Below, in pieces: positions 61,280-64,000 of a stretch of DNA of 64,000 nucleotides. The notes beneath the pieces were generated by a model. That model saw only the letters and a list, made by a program, of their open reading frames with translations. It was not told the DNA's origin and searched no databases. Position 1 is the first letter of the stretch. Each line of letters begins with the position of its first letter. The position numbers were made by a program, and so were the translations under genes. This DNA is from Robertmurraya kyonggiensis (lineage in GTDB: Bacteria; Bacillota; Bacilli; Bacillales; Cytobacillaceae): assembly GCF_005116465.1 (NCBI RefSeq), contig NZ_SWBM01000005.1, forward strand, positions 225,703 to 289,702, written 5' to 3'.

Positions 61280-61757
61280 TCGAGATGGCGTGTTAAATGA
61301 GGATTTGGGATATGTATATCACCAGAAACAATTTAAATGGATGCCAGGTGCGATGAAAACAATCAAATTTTTAAAGGATGAAGGCTATTCTATTTTTGTC
61401 ATAACGAATCAATCAGGAGTTGCAAGGGGGCTCTATAAGGAAGAAGATGTGCAGCAACTTCATCTGTGGATGAACGAAGAACTCTTCCTAAGATATAGGA
61501 CACAGATCGATGCTTTTTATTATTGTCCTCATCATCCTTCCCATGGTATTGGTTCATATAAGAGGGAATGCCAATGTAGAAAACCAAAGCCCGGTTTGAT
61601 TCACCAAGCTTTCCATGATTTTGATATAGACATAAGTGCAAGTGTTGTCATTGGGGATAAGAATTCAGATATGGATGCTGCGAAAGAAGTAGGCATAACT
61701 GGTTGGCTATTTCAAGGCAAGAATCTGTATGACTTTTTCGTGAATAAGAGGTCGTAG
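61254..61757 (+). CDS. gmhB: D-glycero-D-manno-heptose-1,7-bisphosphate 7-phosphatase
   Basis: HAD-superfamily histidinol-phosphatase-like enzyme (167 residues). FFDRDGVLNED holds the nucleophile Asp9 and Asp11, TNQSGVARG near 51 is motif II, CPHHPSHGI with CQCRKPKPGL (C91, H93, C106, C108) is the GmhB zinc loop, and VIGDKNSDMDAAK closes the active site. It removes the 7-phosphate between the two HldE steps. TTG at 61254 is 5 bases from AGGTGA and lies within the GT9 3' end, so the genes overlap by 26 bases. Confidence 0.92.
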   Translation: MSRPAVFFDRDGVLNEDLGYVYHQKQFKWMPGAMKTIKFLKDEGYSIFVITNQSGVARGLYKEEDVQQLHLWMNEELFLRYRTQIDAFYYCPHHPSHGIGSYKRECQCRKPKPGLIHQAFHDFDIDISASVVIGDKNSDMDAAKEVGITGWLFQGKNLYDFFVNKRS

Positions 61758-61761
61758 AAAT

Positions 61762-62967
61762 ATGAGAAAAAGATGGAGTCTTATCCTTGTAGGAATATTT
61801 TTGATGCTTCTTTGCATTTGTCTAATACCTTACGTAAAGAAAATGAATGCAACATTTCCTGGAGGAGTAGGAGTGAATATTCATTTTACTGGCAAGCAGG
61901 CAGATATTGACAGGATTCGTGATGCCGGAATTAATATGGTTAGAACAGATCTGTTTTGGTCGGCTATTGAAAAAGAACAAGGTGTTTTTGACTTCAATTC
62001 ATTTGGTTATGATGAACTAACCTCTGAACTGGAAAAAGAAAATATCACGCCGTATTACGTCCTCGATTATAGCAATACACTTTATGAGGAAGATGGGGCA
62101 TTCATCCAAACAGAAAAAGGCTTCAAAGCTTTCGATCGTTATGTAGATGAAGCAACTCAAAGATATAAAAATAAAAATATTATTTGGGAAGTTTGGAACG
62201 AGCCGAATATCGGCTTGTGGAAGCCAGAGGAGTATTACAAACTTTTGAAAGAAACGGCTAAAACCATCAGAGCGAATGACCCTAGTGGCTATATAGTCGC
62301 ACCAGCTCTTGCGGGACTTTCAGAAGAATCATTTGTATGGCTAGAAGAACTTTTTAGGTTAGGGGCTTTAGAACATATGGATGCCATATCAGTTCATCCG
62401 TATCGTTCTTGGGCACCTGAAACCGTTGCATATGAATATGATGTATTAAGAGAACTGGTGGAAAAATATTCTTCTAAAAATGTTCCAATTATTTCAGGTG
62501 AGTGGGGCTATTCTACAGAAAATGGTTGGTACGATTTACATTTAAGTGAGGAAGAACAAGCGACATACCTTGTGAGAATGTTATTAATTAATCAATTAGA
62601 AAAAATTCCGATTAGCATTTGGTACGGATGGGAAAATGATGGAACCGATGAAAGTAATTTTGGATTAATTGAATATGATACTGGCAATCCAAAGCTTGCT
62701 TACCAAGCGATAAACGCCTATTCGTATTTGTTGGCAGATTATCAATTAAGTGAAAGAATCCAAACTAATAGTTCGGATGATTATGTTCTCAAATTTGTTA
62801 ATGACAATAAGGAGGAAATATTTGTAATTTGGTCAGTGGGTACAACTCATGAGATAAATTTTTTATCTAAGGGACAAGTCTATTCTTTATTTGGAAAAAA
62901 ATTATATTTTCATGACGGTTCTACCTTAGAAATAGGCCAACAACCCATCTATTTAATAACAAAATAA
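61762..62967 (+). CDS. Secreted or membrane-anchored GH39-like glycoside hydrolase
   Basis: A 401-residue protein: N-terminal signal-anchor (about 5-25, WSLILVGIFLMLLCICLIPYV) and a clan GH-A TIM barrel. IIWEVWNEPNIG carries the predicted acid/base Glu137, and VPIISGEWGY the nucleophile Glu237, about 100 residues apart as expected. A C-terminal beta domain (about 325-400) follows. It resembles PslG-type and other GH39 enzymes found in EPS clusters, which trim or release the cognate polymer; specificity is unknown. ATG at 61762 starts 4 bases after gmhB. It is the last EPS gene, and no clear terminator follows. Confidence 0.82.
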   Translation: MRKRWSLILVGIFLMLLCICLIPYVKKMNATFPGGVGVNIHFTGKQADIDRIRDAGINMVRTDLFWSAIEKEQGVFDFNSFGYDELTSELEKENITPYYVLDYSNTLYEEDGAFIQTEKGFKAFDRYVDEATQRYKNKNIIWEVWNEPNIGLWKPEEYYKLLKETAKTIRANDPSGYIVAPALAGLSEESFVWLEELFRLGALEHMDAISVHPYRSWAPETVAYEYDVLRELVEKYSSKNVPIISGEWGYSTENGWYDLHLSEEEQATYLVRMLLINQLEKIPISIWYGWENDGTDESNFGLIEYDTGNPKLAYQAINAYSYLLADYQLSERIQTNSSDDYVLKFVNDNKEEIFVIWSVGTTHEINFLSKGQVYSLFGKKLYFHDGSTLEIGQQPIYLITK

Positions 62968-63000
62968 GGAAAATCATTTAAGAACTAGCACTCCTCTCTT

Positions 63001-63029
63001 TTGTCAAAACCTCCTACTTGTGATATAAT
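63001..63029 (+). promoter_or_regulatory. yugI: Sigma-A promoter of yugI
   Basis: TTGTCA (63001-63006), a 17-base spacer and TATAAT (63024-63029), with TGA just before the -10, an extended -10 feature. Expected transcript start is near 63036, about 197 bases before the yugI start codon. Confidence 0.8.
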
Positions 63030-63035
63030 TTAAAA

Positions 63036-63232
63036 TTGCGTATAAAGGGAAGCTTACCTTAGAGAATTTTTATGTATTCGGAAAGAAATCGTTTGGGCAG
63101 AAAATGTGGTCTGACCCATGTTTACTAAGGTTTAGTTAAGCTCTAAAGGCAGTCCCGCTTAAGAATGTATGGTTATCGCCTTATAGAGTAGGGAAAAGTA
63201 TAAAAAAATATATCAAAACTAGGAGTGTTTAC
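63036..63232 (+). promoter_or_regulatory. Structured leader RNA candidate upstream of yugI
   Basis: The roughly 195-nt leader can fold into a long helix pairing AGCTTACCTTAG (63051-63062) with CTAAGG (63125-63130) and TAAGCT (63137-63142). This helix encloses a hairpin GGGCAG/CTGACCC (63095-63117). A second helix pairs CTCTAAAGGC (63141-63150) with GCCTTATAGAG (63178-63188). CCTTAGAG (63057-63064) could instead pair with CTCTAAAGG, so two folds compete. I do not recognise a known riboswitch class. Confidence 0.5.
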
Positions 63233-63631
63233 ATGACTGAAAAGATCGAAGTAGGAAGTGTTGTTACTGGGAAAGTAACAGGTATCCAACCTTATGGTGC
63301 GTTTGTTGCAATTGATGAAAATACACAAGGACTTGTTCATATATCTGAAGTTACACATGGCTTCGTTAAAGATATTAATGAGCATTTAAAAGTAGGAGAT
63401 GAAGTATCTGTTAAGGTGCTTTCTATCGATGAAGCAGCAGGTAAAATCGGATTATCTATCCGTGCTACTCAAGAAGCTCCTGCACAAACAGAAGCTCCAA
63501 AAGCAGCAGCGAAGAAGCCACGTAAGCGTCAAGCTGCAGCAGCAGTTGCTTACAAACAAGAAGAAGCTCCACAAGGCTTCAACACACTTAAAGATAAGCT
63601 ACAAGAGTGGATTGAACAATCTCAACGCTAA
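63233..63631 (+). CDS. yugI: S1 RNA-binding domain protein, general stress protein 13 (YugI)
   Basis: A 132-residue cytosolic RNA-binding protein. One S1 domain fills residues 5-78 (VGSVVTGKVTGIQPYGAFVAI, GLVHISEVTHGFVKD, VGDEVSVKVLSIDE, KIGLSIRAT), followed by an Ala/Lys/Arg-rich linker (KAAAKKPRKRQAAAA) and a short C-terminal helix. It is the counterpart of B. subtilis YugI (GSP13), which is ribosome-associated. Its neighbour in B. subtilis is alaT, which here is 26 kb away on the far side of the EPS cluster. The start has ACTAGGAGTGTTTAC. Confidence 0.94.
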   Translation: MTEKIEVGSVVTGKVTGIQPYGAFVAIDENTQGLVHISEVTHGFVKDINEHLKVGDEVSVKVLSIDEAAGKIGLSIRATQEAPAQTEAPKAAAKKPRKRQAAAAVAYKQEEAPQGFNTLKDKLQEWIEQSQR

Positions 63632-63638
63632 TCATTGT

Positions 63639-63690
63639 AGAAGCTATTCTAAAGAGGTCAGAGACCTATTTGGGATAGCTTCTTTTTTTG
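63639..63690 (+). terminator. Terminator after yugI
   Basis: AGAAGCTATTC (63639-63649) pairs with GGATAGCTTCT (63673-63683), one wobble, followed by TTTTTT. An inner AGGTC/GACCT hairpin lies in the loop. Confidence 0.9.
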
Positions 63691-63719
63691 TTTATAGAAC
63701 CTAATTCTGGATGCCGTAC

Positions 63720-63883
63720 GGGCTATGAAGACAACATTTGATAAAAACAAACAAACAATGTCTTTATGCTGGTTTCATGCGGACACTATTCGTTAGATGT
63801 CCTTAAATAATGTCTTCATGAAGGCTCCATACGGACACTATTCGTTAGATTTCCTTAAATAGTGTCTTCATGAAGGCTCCGAG
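63720..63883. repeat. Tandem 52-bp-period repeat (CGGACACTATTCGTTAGAT ...)
   Basis: Two nearly identical 52-base units at 63780-63831 and 63832-63883, differing at only two of the first 50 positions. A degenerate unit (GAAGACAAC ... ATGTCTTTATG) precedes them from 63720. Within each unit GACACTATT pairs with AATAGTGTC (perfect in the second, one mismatch in the first). No ORF. Confidence 0.85.
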
Positions 63884-63884
63884 A

Positions 63885-63910
63885 CCACTGAAAAAGTGGG
63901 GTATTTTTTT
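63885..63910 (+). terminator. Possible terminator after the repeat array
   Basis: A short CCACT/AGTGG hairpin (63885-63889, 63895-63899) followed by GGTATTTTTTT. Only 5 bp, so tentative. Confidence 0.45.
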
Positions 63911-63957
63911 AGATACTTTGATCGGAAATCGAAAATGAGAGATTATATAGCTGCTTT

Positions 63958-63983
63958 AGAGGATAGTATGCCTGCTATCCTCT
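63958..63983. terminator. Hairpin near the right edge
   Basis: A perfect 9-bp stem AGAGGATAG/CTATCCTCT (63958-63966, 63975-63983) with an 8-nt loop. It may terminate a gene whose body lies beyond the window. Confidence 0.5.
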
Positions 63984-64000
63984 TTAAATTTACCGCTAAT

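Noticed and set aside
52641..61757. Evidence for a Gram-negative origin of the whole window (LPS core genes)
   Set aside because: All surrounding genes, start signals and synteny are Bacillaceae, and there are no lipid A, Kdo transferase or Lpt genes. The KdsB-like and heptose genes are better read as part of an EPS cluster.
36543..63000. Prophage, integrative element or IS borders around the EPS cluster
   Set aside because: No integrase, transposase, tRNA or long direct repeat at the edges was found; only the short tandem arrays.

Overview
The window looks like chromosome of a low-GC, endospore-forming member of the Bacillaceae. Gene content and order match, from memory, the yut/yuz/yum/yui, mrp, kap, pat and yug neighbourhoods of Bacillus subtilis, but there are enough rearrangements, losses and additions that this is a different genus or a distant species. 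Hairpin terminators, AGGAGG-type ribosome binding sites, TTG/GTG starts and spore-coat-like proteins all fit. I see no rRNA, tRNA, IS element, prophage or CRISPR array.

Layout. 1-4.4 kb: the 3' part of a 2-hydroxyacid dehydrogenase and the threonine operon hom-thrC-thrB. 4.5-12 kb: an iron-sulfur and redox block with the NifU-like YutI, YuzD, the NDH-2-like YutJ, YuzB, a DUF2225 protein, the A-type carrier YutM, the ferredoxin/flavodoxin-NADP reductase YumC, an NADH dehydrogenase and YuiB. 12-20 kb: YuiC (3D domain), YuiD, a DUF309 protein, leucyl aminopeptidase, a lipoprotein, coat-like and unknown proteins, a HIT hydrolase overlapping a PP2C-like protein, DedA and a MenI-like thioesterase. 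20.2-26 kb: the complete seven-gene Mrp Na+/H+ antiporter operon on the minus strand. 26-36.5 kb: YufK-like membrane protein, a TIGR04053-type radical SAM/SPASM protein, class A PBP, KapD, KapB (no kinB beside it), PatB, YugE, YugF, AlaR and AlaT.

36.5-63 kb is the accessory region. In B. subtilis alaT and yugI are neighbours. Here about 26 kb lies between them: an XRE regulator, an NSS-family transporter and then a co-directional exopolysaccharide cluster led by a SinR-like regulator. The cluster encodes a Wzz-like modulator and BY-kinase, GalU, a priming sugar transferase, an EpsG-like polymerase, Wzx, several glycosyltransferases, RfbA/RfbB plus a DegT-type aminotransferase without RfbC/D (suggesting a dTDP-amino-dideoxy sugar), and a GH39-like secreted hydrolase.

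Two modules are reminiscent of Gram-negative LPS core. One is a GmhA-HldE-GT9-GmhB set for ADP-heptose synthesis and transfer. The other is a KdsB-like CMP-sugar synthetase next to a DRE-TIM aldolase and a HAD phosphatase, which I read as a possible CMP-ulosonate route that does not use KdsA. Upstream of the cluster are three 16-bp palindromes matching the SinR box GTTCTYT; one fills exactly the 17-bp spacer of a good sigma-A promoter, implying control by the adjacent SinR-like protein.

Non-coding structure includes two dispersed repeat families with two copies each (5418-5594 and 56736-56860; 8689-8850 and 26512-26686). There are also tandem hairpin-like repeats with a 52-bp period at three intergenic sites, and a similar 50-61-bp array at a fourth, whose sequences differ from site to site. 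A structured leader with its own promoter precedes yugI.
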